NCBI GenBank assembly: GCA_900557185.1 | Contig: USRP01000017.1 | Span: 1-23,340, forward strand | From: an uncultured Mycoplasmatota bacterium | GTDB lineage: Bacteria > Bacillota_I > Bacilli_A > RF39 > UBA660 | Direction: 5' to 3' | DNA length: 23,340 nt | In this document: piece by piece, positions 1 through 7,923 of the stretch | How the letters are laid out: every line of letters begins with the position of its first letter | How positions within the stretch are numbered: the first letter of the stretch is position 1 | The notes under the pieces: generated by a model | The model's database searches: none | What the model saw: the letters and a program-made list of their open reading frames with translations, nothing else | What the model was told of the DNA's origin: nothing | Position numbers and translations under genes: made by a program

Positions 1-77
1 ACCAGTTCATTTATCATTTGTTTTTGGTTTCACCAACACTACTTGACATTGAACCTTTCGTTCATGCTTTTTATAAA

Positions 78-1058
78 TTAAATAAAACTATTTCGAATAA
101 ATACATTTACTTGTTCTGGTACATGGATTGTAATATCTCCTGGTTTCACTACTTTTATAAAGCCTAAACCAGGAATTACGATATCTTGTTTTCCCTCTAA
201 TGTAAATGTATGAGAAACCAAATGAGATGTATCTTTTTCTTTATAAAAACGTTCCATATTTAGCGTGTTTGCAACATAGAATACAACATCATTATCTGTT
301 ACATCCAACGAACAAATATCTTCAATCCAAATAGATTGTTTACCTTTTATCTGATAAGAAATTGGTTTTATTTCTTTTTTTGGTATCATCTTTTTCATCA
401 TCTTAGGAGAAACAACATTCAAGAAGTTTCCTTCATCTAAAATACCAGGAGTATCGATTAATGTTAATGTCTCATCAATTGGTATTTCAATCATCCCTAA
501 TGTTGTACTTGGTTGCATCGATGTTGTAATCGTTGTTTCTAAATTCGTATAATTTTTAATCATTTGATTTAACATGGTTGATTTACCGGCATTTGTTAAT
601 CCAACAACATAAACTTGATTACTTGTTTGATACTGTTTTATTTTCTCATAAAGTAAATCAAATTGATAATTCTTTTGACTACTAATCATAATTTTATCTA
701 CAAATGATTCATGATTCATGTAATCTAACAATCTCTGTTCATAAAGACTTCTTGGTAATAAATCTCTCTTCGTCATAACAAGTAATACATGATCTTGAAA
801 ATAAGATAAAATTTCTTGAATCTTTGGACTCATATTCCATAAATCTACAACTAATAAAACAAGATCATTCGTATTGGCGATTTGTTTTAAAATAGGAATA
901 TAATCTTGATTGGTTTTCTCTACTGTTTGATATTGATTATAATGACGAATTTTAAAGCATCTTTCACATAGATCTTTTTCTAAGTCAGAAACATATCCTA
1001 CTTGATTAGAATCTTTATTTTGTAGAATGGAACCACAACCAATACATGTTTTAGTCAT
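78..1058 (-). CDS. yqeH: Ribosome biogenesis GTPase YqeH, circularly permuted
   Basis: This is a GTPase of the YqeH family, which assists assembly of the 30S subunit. The N-terminus carries a four-cysteine zinc knuckle (C5, C8, C31, C34). The GTPase motifs are in the permuted order of this family: the specificity motif TKRD (about 96-99) comes before the P-loop GLTNAGKST (153-161) and DTPG (202-205). The start was moved to the ATG at 1058 (MTKTC...), because AAAGGA lies just upstream and the longer reading gives a non-homologous leader. At 326 aa it is somewhat shorter than the roughly 366-aa B. subtilis protein. It overlaps the end of yqeG by 8 bp, so the two are almost certainly translationally coupled. 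The yqeG-yqeH order is conserved in Bacilli. No terminator is visible in the 77 bp downstream. Confidence 0.96.
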   Translation of the reverse strand: MTKTCIGCGSILQNKDSNQVGYVSDLEKDLCERCFKIRHYNQYQTVEKTNQDYIPILKQIANTNDLVLLVVDLWNMSPKIQEILSYFQDHVLLVMTKRDLLPRSLYEQRLLDYMNHESFVDKIMISSQKNYQFDLLYEKIKQYQTSNQVYVVGLTNAGKSTMLNQMIKNYTNLETTITTSMQPSTTLGMIEIPIDETLTLIDTPGILDEGNFLNVVSPKMMKKMIPKKEIKPISYQIKGKQSIWIEDICSLDVTDNDVVFYVANTLNMERFYKEKDTSHLVSHTFTLEGKQDIVIPGLGFIKVVKPGDITIHVPEQVNVFIRNSFI

Positions 1059-1569
1059 AATATTTTCCTTTCGTAAATAATCCACGATCTCTTAATTTCT
1101 TAATGATTTTATCTTCTTTATGACGATTCCATTTCGTAAAAATACCATCTTTTGTACTGATTGGATTTACTAAGACTGTTGTAATTCCAACTTTGTTTCC
1201 TCCCACTACATCTGTTAATATCTGATCCCCAATAATAGCTACTTCATTCTCTTGTAATTTATATTCACGCATAACCATATCAAATTTAGAACGCATTGGT
1301 TTACAAGCAAAATAAACTGCTTCTAAATCTAGTGCTTCGGCAAAAGGCATGACTCTCTTACGAGGACTATTAGAGAAGATAAGAATTTCAAATTCTTGTT
1401 TTAATTCTGTGATAAATTTCTGTAACTTATCAGTAGGACTATCTTCTCCAACTGGAGATAATGTATTGTCTAAATCAAATAAAAGAAAGCGGATCCCACT
1501 ATCTTTTAATTTGTGATAATCTATTGTATAAATGCTTTTTTGATAAACATCTGGTATATATTTTTCCAT
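1051..1569 (-). CDS. yqeG: YqeG-family HAD phosphatase (IIIA type)
   Basis: This is a HAD-superfamily hydrolase of the YqeG type. Motif I is DLDNT (D32 and D34 from the chosen start). Motif II is the FSNS segment, a lysine lies in CKP, and the metal-binding motif GDQILTD is in the C-terminal third. The 172-aa length from the ATG at 1569 equals the usual YqeG length. That ATG is preceded by GGGGGA at good spacing, while the upstream in-frame ATG at 1590 has no ribosome-binding site. The gene is first in a two-gene operon with yqeH. Family members are presumed phosphatases; the physiological substrate is not established and cannot be read from the sequence. Confidence 0.95.
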   Translation of the reverse strand: MEKYIPDVYQKSIYTIDYHKLKDSGIRFLLFDLDNTLSPVGEDSPTDKLQKFITELKQEFEILIFSNSPRKRVMPFAEALDLEAVYFACKPMRSKFDMVMREYKLQENEVAIIGDQILTDVVGGNKVGITTVLVNPISTKDGIFTKWNRHKEDKIIKKLRDRGLFTKGKYYD

Positions 1570-1596
1570 GGAACTACTTCCCCCGTTCATATCCTT

Positions 1597-1626
1597 ATTT
1601 TATCACATCAAATAAACATTTTTCAA
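1597..1626 (-). promoter_or_regulatory. Promoter of yqeG-yqeH
   Basis: On the minus strand TTGAAA (1621-1626) is separated by 18 bp from TAAAAT (1597-1602). The -10 is preceded by TG at the extended -10 position (TGATAAAAT). The -35 abuts the T-tract of the clpB terminator, so termination and initiation are packed into about 55 bp. Confidence 0.6.
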
Positions 1627-1653
1627 CAAAAAAAGAGTAAGAAATCTTACTCT
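1627..1653 (-). terminator. Intrinsic terminator of clpB, overlapping its stop codon
   Basis: An 8-bp perfect stem (1634-1641 with 1646-1653, loop of 4) is followed on the minus strand by a run of T (1627-1634). The clpB stop codon (1647-1649) lies inside the 5' arm. Confidence 0.9.
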
Positions 1654-3758
1654 AAAATGAATTGATCATTTTTTACATCGACTGTTACTTGACTACCAAA
1701 TTTTATTTTATCTTCAATGATAGCGTTTGCTAAAACAGTTTCTAAATTACGAGTCACATAACGTTTAATTGGTCTAGCTCCATAGTTCTCATCATAAGAA
1801 TGATCGATGATATATTTTTTTGCACTTTCTGTCAATTTTAATGTAATTTTCTTATCAGAAAGTCTCATTTCAATCTCTTTGATAATCTTATCTAATACTT
1901 CATAAACTACTTCTTTAGAAAGTGATTTAAACATAATAATTTCATCGATACGATTTAAGAACTCTGGTTTAAATGTATGTCTTAATTCACTCATAACCAT
2001 TTCATTGGCATTTTCATGATTTTCCAAAATATATTCACTACCAAGATTAGAAGTCATAATGATAATGGTATTTTTAAAGTCTACAGTACGTCCTTGAGAA
2101 TCTGTAATACGTCCATCATCTAATATTTGTAATAAGATATTAAAGACATCACGATGTGCTTTTTCAATCTCATCAAATAATACAATACTATATGGATTTC
2201 TTCTAACTGCTTCTGTTAATTGACCACCTTCATCATATCCTACATATCCTGGAGGAGCACCTACTAAACGAGAGACAGAATGTGATTCCATATACTCACT
2301 CATATCAATACGTATCATATGTCTTTCATCGTCAAATAATTCATAAGCAAGAGTACGAGCTACTTCTGTTTTACCCACACCAGTAGGACCTAAGAAAATA
2401 AATGAACCAATTGGACGTTTTGGATCTTTAATTCCAGCACGAGCACGAATAATCGCTTCACTGACAAGTTTAATGGCTTCATCTTGACCTTTGACACGTT
2501 TCTTCATATTCTCTTCTAAATGTAACAGTTTTTCTTTTTCTCCACCCACTAGTTTTTGAACTGGAATATTTGTCCATTTTGAAATAATGGCAGCAATATC
2601 TTCATCACGAACAATATCACTTAAAATAGAAGATTCATCTTTCTTATGTAATTCTTCTAATTGTTGTTCTAATTTTGGAATTTCTCCATGACGAAGTCTT
2701 GCAGCAGTTTCTAAATCATAACGATTTTCTGCTTGTTCTAAATCAAAACGAGCACGTTGTAATTTATCTTTTGTAGAACGAATTTCTTCGTTGATTTTCT
2801 TTTCACTTTCCCAATCAGCACGTAATTTTGCTTCTTTTTCTTTTAGGTTAGCAATTTTCACTTTGATTTTCGCAACACGTTCTTTACTAAGCTCATCTTT
2901 TTCTTTTTTCAAACTCTGTAATTCAATTTCTAACTGCATAATCTCACGTGTTAATTTATCAAGTGGAATTGGCACTGAATCAATCTGTACTTTAATCGTT
3001 GCACAAGCTTCATCCACTAAATCAATTGCTTTATCAGGTAGAAAACGATCCGTGATATAACGATCAGATAATGTTGCTGCTGCAACTAAAGCATTATCTT
3101 TAATCGTAACACCATGATATACTTCAAAACGTTGTTTTAAACCACGAAGAATGGTTAACGTATCCATCACTGTTGGTTCACTCACTTGAACTTTTTGAAA
3201 ACGTCTTTCTAAGGCTCCATCTTTTTCAATATACTTACGATATTCATTTAATGTTGTTGCACCAATACAATGAATTTCACCACGTGCTAGCATTGGCTTT
3301 AACATATTACCAGCATCCATAGCACCTTCTAAAGCACCAGCCCCTACAATCATATGAATCTCATCGATAAATAAAATAATTGAACCATCAGAATCTTTAA
3401 TCTCTTTTAATACTGCTTTTAAACGTTCCTCAAATTCACCACGGTATTTAGCTCCAGCAATTAAAGCACCAAGGTCTAATTCCCAAATCGTTTTATTTTT
3501 TAAACTATCAGGAACATCCCCTTTGACAATACGTTCTGCAAGTCCTTCAACGATTGCTGTTTTACCAACACCTGGCTCCCCGATTAATACAGGGTTATTT
3601 TTTGTTTTTCTAGATAAAATACGGGTAATACTACGAATCTCTTCATCACGTCCAATGACTGGATCGATTTTATTATCTTTCACAGCTTGAACAATATCAC
3701 GTCCATATTTTTCTAGTGGCTTTTGCAAATTTTCTTCATACGGATTTTGTCCATTCAT
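1647..3758 (-). CDS. clpB: ATP-dependent disaggregase ClpB, lacking the N-terminal domain
   Basis: This is an AAA+ protein with two nucleotide-binding domains: Walker A GEPGVGKTA near residue 60 with Walker B ILFIDEIH near 130, and a second Walker A GPTGVGKTE with VLFDEIEKAH. Between them is a long charged coiled-coil middle domain (about 262-372), the hallmark of ClpB rather than ClpC/ClpE. No ClpP-docking loop was recognised. ClpB threads aggregated proteins together with DnaK. At 703 aa it starts almost directly at the first AAA+ domain, so the usual N-domain of about 145 residues is absent, as in mycoplasma ClpB. The ATG at 3758 has a strong AGAGGGGG site, which supports a genuine short form. 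It is a single-gene unit with a CIRCE operator and its own terminator. Confidence 0.97.
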   Translation of the reverse strand: MNGQNPYEENLQKPLEKYGRDIVQAVKDNKIDPVIGRDEEIRSITRILSRKTKNNPVLIGEPGVGKTAIVEGLAERIVKGDVPDSLKNKTIWELDLGALIAGAKYRGEFEERLKAVLKEIKDSDGSIILFIDEIHMIVGAGALEGAMDAGNMLKPMLARGEIHCIGATTLNEYRKYIEKDGALERRFQKVQVSEPTVMDTLTILRGLKQRFEVYHGVTIKDNALVAAATLSDRYITDRFLPDKAIDLVDEACATIKVQIDSVPIPLDKLTREIMQLEIELQSLKKEKDELSKERVAKIKVKIANLKEKEAKLRADWESEKKINEEIRSTKDKLQRARFDLEQAENRYDLETAARLRHGEIPKLEQQLEELHKKDESSILSDIVRDEDIAAIISKWTNIPVQKLVGGEKEKLLHLEENMKKRVKGQDEAIKLVSEAIIRARAGIKDPKRPIGSFIFLGPTGVGKTEVARTLAYELFDDERHMIRIDMSEYMESHSVSRLVGAPPGYVGYDEGGQLTEAVRRNPYSIVLFDEIEKAHRDVFNILLQILDDGRITDSQGRTVDFKNTIIIMTSNLGSEYILENHENANEMVMSELRHTFKPEFLNRIDEIIMFKSLSKEVVYEVLDKIIKEIEMRLSDKKITLKLTESAKKYIIDHSYDENYGARPIKRYVTRNLETVLANAIIEDKIKFGSQVTVDVKNDQFILE

Positions 3759-3799
3759 ATTATCCCCCTCTTTCTACTTGCTTTTCAGCTTACAGATAC

Positions 3800-3828
3800 A
3801 GTATAGCACTTTTATTAGCACTCGTCAA
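3800..3828 (-). promoter_or_regulatory. SigA-type promoter of clpB
   Basis: On the minus strand TTGACG (3823-3828) and TATACT (3800-3805) are separated by exactly 17 bp. The -35 hexamer lies in the spacer of the CIRCE element, so bound HrcA would block RNA polymerase directly. Confidence 0.9.
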
Positions 3829-3841
3829 GAGTGAGTGCTAA
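3815..3841. promoter_or_regulatory. CIRCE operator (HrcA binding site)
   Basis: A perfect inverted repeat TTAGCACTC-N9-GAGTGCTAA matches the full CIRCE consensus. It indicates HrcA-mediated heat-shock repression of clpB. CIRCE usually controls dnaK and groE operons; clpB control by HrcA is known in mollicutes and some other lineages. Confidence 0.97.
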
Positions 3842-3870
3842 TTTATTTAAATTTTATCTTTTGTAATAGA

Positions 3871-3893
3871 AAAATCGCTTTCGCGATTTTTTT
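3871..3893. terminator. Probable terminator hairpin downstream of the surface-protein pseudogene
   Basis: The perfect stem AAAATCGC/GCGATTTT (3871-3878 with 3883-3890, loop TTTC) is flanked by A-runs and T-runs on both sides, so it could act in either direction. On the minus strand it follows the pseudogene ending at 3938. Two further short overlapping hairpins (3897-3910 and 3902-3917) lie between it and that gene end. Confidence 0.5.
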
Positions 3894-3937
3894 ACGAAGG
3901 CTTATGCCTTTGCATAAACGTTTTCATAATTATATCT

Positions 3938-4978
3938 TTATACTATCGTATACGGATTTTCTTTAGTTCCATTTCCTCCCATAATTTGGATAGAGAATCT
4001 TAGGAAAACTACAGGGCGAGCACCAATCATATTATTATAATATGCTTCCCTGTAAAGAAATAAACCACCATCCCCTTTAACAAATGAAACTATCCAAGCT
4101 GCAGACTGTACATCAGAATTTTCCGAAGAAAACGCATTGATTGTCCAGTATGATATTCTTTCTGAACCTACTGACATCTCTGTCAAATATGAGCCACAAG
4201 TTTCCTTCATGGTGGGACCCACAACTGCATAGAGTTCATCAGATGCTTACGTACATGCAATATTTTTACTTGCTCTTAGTAAATCACTGACATTAACAAG
4301 CCCGACATTTCCTGTCCATTCGAACATCTTTTCACCTGCTATATTCTTTTCTATACTATCATTTCCACTAAAAGGTAACCACTCTACGCTTCCTATATTG
4401 AAAGAATGACTTTGCATTTGTGTCTTGGCTAATACTGTTAATGTTGGATAATATGTATTATTTAAATATTCTTTGATACTTGAATCTTCTGTTACAGTTC
4501 CACTATACTTTCCATCTGGTGTTTGAAATATTCCACTTACTGCCGCATAGACGCCACAGCTTCCACTTCCAGAAGGATCGTTACAATATGTATTATTTTC
4601 TGTTGGACGATTATATGCTTCATCATATGCCATGGTTGTATATCCTTCATTCTGTGGTAATAACTCATCTCTTATTATTTTATAGGTTCCATCTGTTTCC
4701 TTAGAGATAATTCTCCATAATTCATCATTAAACTCTATATAGTTATTTGGTTCACTTCCTCTATAAATATATCTTCCGCTTTCATATTTATCTTCATAGA
4801 GACCATCTCCACTTGCTACTACATTATCTGTAATATCAATTCCTTTTTTAGATAAATTCATATTAATATATAAATTTTCTTGTAAATAACCATACCCTGC
4901 TCCCCTAGCAGAAAAGACACAAATACAAGCGACAAGTACATATATCGAGTGATTACGTTTTCTCTTTATTTTTCTCAT
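3938..4978 (-). pseudogene. Surface-anchored protein gene interrupted by an in-frame TAA
   Basis: The two open segments 4978-4247 (243 codons) and 4246-3938 are in the same reading frame and are separated only by TAA at 4247-4249. Reading through it gives one protein of about 345 residues. Its C-terminus continues the first part without a gap: a cysteine, Tyr/Trp-rich segments, then ARPVVFLRFSIQIMGGNGT and a terminal NPYTIV. The N-terminus has basic residues followed by a hydrophobic signal-anchor (about 12-32). The middle contains a repeated pattern of aromatic and N/G/S residues and several cysteines, typical of a secreted wall-exposed domain; I do not know its function. The C-terminal tail resembles that of the partial gene at the right edge of the window. 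Either the gene is recently inactivated or the stop is read through at some level. Confidence 0.75.
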
Positions 4979-5006
4979 ATCTATTACCTAGTCTCCTACT
5001 GTTTAC

Positions 5007-5035
5007 ATTTTAACGTATTTTCATTTTTCTTACAA
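5007..5035 (-). promoter_or_regulatory. Promoter of the surface-protein pseudogene
   Basis: On the minus strand TTGTAA (5030-5035) and TAAAAT (5007-5012) are separated by 17 bp. The -35 directly abuts the T-tract of the upstream operon's terminator. A ribosome-binding site AGGAGA follows, but about 14 bases from the ATG at 4978, which is long. Confidence 0.55.
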
Positions 5036-5064
5036 CAAAAAAACACCTAGCCTAAACTAAGTGT
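5036..5064 (-). terminator. Terminator of the four-gene operon 7854-5089
   Basis: On the minus strand an 8-bp stem (one G-U pair; arms 5057-5064 and 5043-5050, loop of 6) is followed by seven T. It lies 25 bp past the stop at 5089. Confidence 0.85.
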
Positions 5065-5088
5065 CCATACTCATATATCATTATGAGA

Positions 5089-5667
5089 TTATTTTTGTAA
5101 TTTCTTTTCTTGTAATAATTGCTCCATGACTTCTAAAAATTCAATACTATTATAAGTTATGTGAGGAAGATCAGTATTACCAATATACATTGGATATTTT
5201 TCTTTTCCTCTAAAATCAAGATTTGTTGTGAGTAAAGATTGATTGGTTAATAATTGTTCTTTTGTAATTTCTTCTAATGTTTTTGGAATGTGTAAAATTC
5301 CACTCATCTCATACATTGAACTTTGTTCACATACACACTGTTTATAAATTGGTGAGATAGGATTTAATCCGATACCAAAATATGGGATTAATTGATATTG
5401 TTCTAATAGGGATAAAAAACATAGACCATTGTCAGAATAGATTTGATGTTCTTTTCTAATATCGTCTATACTTTGTTCTAAATATTTAGATAAATATTCT
5501 AAAAATACTTCTCCATGATGTTTTCCTTGTGATATGACAATTAATCTACCATCTGGTACGATTAAATAACCAATTTCACGAATGGAACAGTATTTTCTAT
5601 CAATTACATCTTCTTCCATATAAAATGAGTTTCCATGAATTGAAACAAATTCGTTATATTGCATCAC
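5089..5667 (-). CDS. Hypothetical protein, last gene of a four-gene operon
   Basis: I do not recognise this 192-aa protein. It has no signal peptide or membrane segment and looks cytosolic. Residues about 33-63 contain GYLIVPDGRLIVISQGKHHG followed by a Y-x-x-K-Y segment. The product of the preceding gene (5683-6225) has a closely similar block, GYILTHDGVILPIVNGDTH, also followed by YVEKYF, so the two appear to share a domain. Three cysteines cluster near residues 99 and 122-124. The first codon is GTG at 5667 with GGAG nine bases upstream; the adjacent ATG at 5664 is an equally possible start. It follows its upstream neighbour by 15 bp. Confidence 0.8.
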   Translation of the reverse strand: MMQYNEFVSIHGNSFYMEEDVIDRKYCSIREIGYLIVPDGRLIVISQGKHHGEVFLEYLSKYLEQSIDDIRKEHQIYSDNGLCFLSLLEQYQLIPYFGIGLNPISPIYKQCVCEQSSMYEMSGILHIPKTLEEITKEQLLTNQSLLTTNLDFRGKEKYPMYIGNTDLPHITYNSIEFLEVMEQLLQEKKLQK

Positions 5668-5682
5668 TAGAACTAGCTCCTT

Positions 5683-6225
5683 TTATTTCGTTTTATGATT
5701 GGAAAAGTCAGTTCCAAATGGAGATTCATAAACGGATGTTCCTGAACCCAAATAATTTAGTGTCATATGATGTTCACAAATACCATTTTCTAATCTTTGT
5801 AAAGCGTTTAACAATTGTTCTGAATATAGGTATGGAGGTTTTTTTAATAATACATAACCTTCTTTTTGGGTTGTATCAATGGTTCCATCTTCTAACATAC
5901 GTCCACCAATATACATGACTGCATCTGTTTTAAATAACAAATCTAAATAAAATTCACTCTTTCTTCTTTTTCTATGAAAATATTTTTCAACATATTTATC
6001 TACTGCTATCGCATGTGTATCACCATTTACAATCGGAAGAATAACTCCATCATGGGTTAATATATAACCTGGTAAATATGGTGATATTTCTGCTTCTTGT
6101 GTCATAGCTAACATTTTAAATGGTTTGCCATCATGATCTAATAACATGGTTGGTTCAATCATGTGATTTTCTTTTAGTAGTTTTAATTTTTGAATTTTTA
6201 AACTTGGATTATAGACTTGGTTCAT
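5683..6225 (-). CDS. Hypothetical protein sharing a domain with its downstream neighbour
   Basis: This is an unrecognised soluble protein of 180 aa. Its central block (about residues 53-83) matches the pattern G-Y-I/L-x-x-x-D-G-x-I/L-x-x-I-x-x-G-x-x-H...Y-x-x-K-Y that also occurs in the 192-aa product of the next gene. This suggests ancient duplication or a common binding fold. A second segment, EGYVLLKKPPYLYSEQLL, resembles a C-terminal stretch (EGYVILNNRYLEQEI) of the first gene in the operon. The gene lies 13 bp after the HAD phosphatase gene, so co-expression is nearly certain. No catalytic motif is evident. Confidence 0.82.
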   Translation of the reverse strand: MNQVYNPSLKIQKLKLLKENHMIEPTMLLDHDGKPFKMLAMTQEAEISPYLPGYILTHDGVILPIVNGDTHAIAVDKYVEKYFHRKRRKSEFYLDLLFKTDAVMYIGGRMLEDGTIDTTQKEGYVLLKKPPYLYSEQLLNALQRLENGICEHHMTLNYLGSGTSVYESPFGTDFSNHKTK

Positions 6226-6238
6226 ACTGCCACCTTTT

Positions 6239-6748
6239 CTATTTATGAATGATATGAGTCATATTTAAAATCATATCTAATCGATCAATAACTGGAAATC
6301 CACGATCTTTGGGAATTAAAGAAAATTTAATAGCAATTCCACCTTGTTGGTTCCAATCAATTAAATTACCTGTAAAGTCATCAATTAAAATGGCTCCTTT
6401 GGGATTTACCATATCTGTTTTACGTAGTTGTTTCGGAACTGAGATAATAGTAATACCTGGTAATTCTCTTTTTAAATAAGCCACTTTTTCTAAGATTTCA
6501 CTTTGTGAATTTACATGTGTTAAAATGGCTACATCAAACTGTTTAGAAGCGATAATCTTTTGGATTGCTCGTATTGAATGATGAATTTGTGGTGCTTCTT
6601 TTATCAATGATTTCCATTCTAAATGTTCATAGAATTGAATCAATGCATCTTCTTCTGTGACATCGATATTTTCTTTTTCTAAACGTTTATAAATAATAGG
6701 AATTGTATCTAAAATAACACCGTCAAAATCTATATATAATTTTTGCAT
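6239..6748 (-). CDS. HAD-like phosphatase (5'-nucleotidase-like)
   Basis: This is a compact HAD-superfamily hydrolase of 169 aa. Motif I is DFDGVILDT at residues 7-15, with nucleophile and acid/base aspartates D7 and D9. Motif II is the threonine of AILTH, a lysine lies in the PKQLRKTD region, and the acidic metal-binding motif IDDFTGN is near 130. The short cap and the motif spacing resemble the deoxyribonucleotidase/5'-nucleotidase branch, but the substrate is not clear. The start has AGGAG five bases upstream. It is the second gene of the operon, 8 bp after the 373-codon reading frame. Confidence 0.85.
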   Translation of the reverse strand: MQKLYIDFDGVILDTIPIIYKRLEKENIDVTEEDALIQFYEHLEWKSLIKEAPQIHHSIRAIQKIIASKQFDVAILTHVNSQSEILEKVAYLKRELPGITIISVPKQLRKTDMVNPKGAILIDDFTGNLIDWNQQGGIAIKFSLIPKDRGFPVIDRLDMILNMTHIIHK

Positions 6749-6756
6749 ATATACTC

Positions 6757-7854
6757 CTATCTATGTTGTTTTTCATGATTCTCGGTAATCGTGTTGTGAA
6801 TATCACGAATACAATCATTATCTATTTCTTGCTCTAAATAACGATTGTTTAAAATTACATATCCTTCATTGACATCTATATAATCATAATTTTGATTTTG
6901 TACACTACAACGTTTTGCAGTTAATAAGAATTTCGTTGTTACATTTTCGATGATACGATCGACATCGAATACATATCCCATAGCTTGTAATTTACTTTTA
7001 GACATTCCTTCGGGAATTTGTTGTTTTGCAAATACATTTTCTTTCACCATTGTTTTTAATGGTTGTGATTTTGCGACAATCAATTGAGATACTCCCATTT
7101 TTTCTAGTTCTGCTAGTAATACATTTTCAGAGAAGGCAAAAGAATTTACTGTATCAGCATATTCTTCTGGTAATCCTGCACTGAGTTGATACAGTTTACG
7201 ACGGATTTTTTTCTGAAACTTTTCTTCTTCTGGAGAAGAGAAAACTTGTTTATGGTCTTGTATAGCATATAAATAACACTGTGTTTCACCATTGTCATGA
7301 GTCATACCATAACGTAAATATGGTAAGACATATTTACATGTTTGGCCATTTATTTCTTTTACTAATGTAGGAATTAAAGCATAGGGTGTTTCTTGACCAT
7401 AGTCTTGTTCTTCACGATGAATTTGTAATTTACAATCAAATGATGAGAATTCATATTCTTGTGGTTCTACCCATGTCTGATCTTTTAGAAATTCACGATA
7501 TCTATCTACAAATTCTTTTGGGTGTTGAAAGTCCCATGGTGTCATATATAAGAATAAACAAGAAACATAGTCTCTAATTGCATCTCTAGTAATTGTATTG
7601 GTAGCAATTTTACTAGGAACATCTAACCATTTATGATTACTTTCAATTAAGGTTGTTATATAGGATTCTAAGGAGTCTAAAAAGGATGTATAGTGATCGA
7701 TCGTTAAAGTATATGCGCTATCACTTTGAAAAATAACTTTTCCTTCTATATTTGTACTAAACTGTACATGAATACCTCCAAATGTCGTTGGAAGCAAACC
7801 ATCTTGAGCTCCTTCTACGATTTCTTTTACAATCAAGTCTAATTGTTCTCTCAT
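6757..7854 (-). CDS. Hypothetical protein, first gene of a four-gene operon
   Basis: I do not recognise this roughly 365-aa soluble protein. The start chosen is the ATG at 7854 (MREQLDLIVKE...), with GAGAG upstream. The ATG at 7878 has no ribosome-binding site and lies within the probable -10 element. The protein is mixed alpha/beta, without membrane segments or an obvious catalytic motif. It contains a basic segment near the middle (KIRRKLYQ) and the C-terminal segment EGYVILNNRYLEQEI, which resembles a block in the third gene of the operon. With its three followers it forms a transcription unit between the rplT terminator and the hairpin at 5043-5064. Confidence 0.82.
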   Translation of the reverse strand: MREQLDLIVKEIVEGAQDGLLPTTFGGIHVQFSTNIEGKVIFQSDSAYTLTIDHYTSFLDSLESYITTLIESNHKWLDVPSKIATNTITRDAIRDYVSCLFLYMTPWDFQHPKEFVDRYREFLKDQTWVEPQEYEFSSFDCKLQIHREEQDYGQETPYALIPTLVKEINGQTCKYVLPYLRYGMTHDNGETQCYLYAIQDHKQVFSSPEEEKFQKKIRRKLYQLSAGLPEEYADTVNSFAFSENVLLAELEKMGVSQLIVAKSQPLKTMVKENVFAKQQIPEGMSKSKLQAMGYVFDVDRIIENVTTKFLLTAKRCSVQNQNYDYIDVNEGYVILNNRYLEQEIDNDCIRDIHNTITENHEKQHR

Positions 7855-7873
7855 ATTTATCACTCTCAATATT

Positions 7874-7882
7874 ATCATAGCA
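7874..7882 (-). promoter_or_regulatory. Extended -10 promoter of the four-gene operon
   Basis: The minus strand reads TGCTATGAT, an extended -10 element, directly after the rplT terminator. No good -35 is present because that region is the terminator T-tract. The implied leader is only about 13 bases. Confidence 0.4.
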
Positions 7883-7895
7883 TAAATAATGGGAG

Positions 7896-7923
7896 AAAAA
7901 AAGATGCATTATTTTAATGCATC
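7896..7923 (-). terminator. Terminator of the infC-rpmI-rplT operon, overlapping the rplT stop
   Basis: A 9-bp perfect stem (7903-7911 with 7915-7923, loop of 3) is followed on the minus strand by seven T. The stem contains the last four sense codons of rplT and its TAA (7909-7911). Confidence 0.92.

Noticed and set aside
1..77. Possible start of a further minus-strand gene running off the left edge (ATG at 17 or 10).
   Set aside because: Only a few codons, no good ribosome-binding site, and the candidate starting at 49 ends after 11 codons.
2791..3060. Plus-strand open frame inside clpB.
   Set aside because: It is the reverse of the coiled-coil coding sequence, with low-complexity Phe/Ser composition and no start signal.
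4220..4249. Frameshift or two separate genes at the junction of the surface-protein halves.
   Set aside because: The codon phase is identical on both sides; one TAA at 4247-4249 explains the break, and the ATG at 4222 has no ribosome-binding site.
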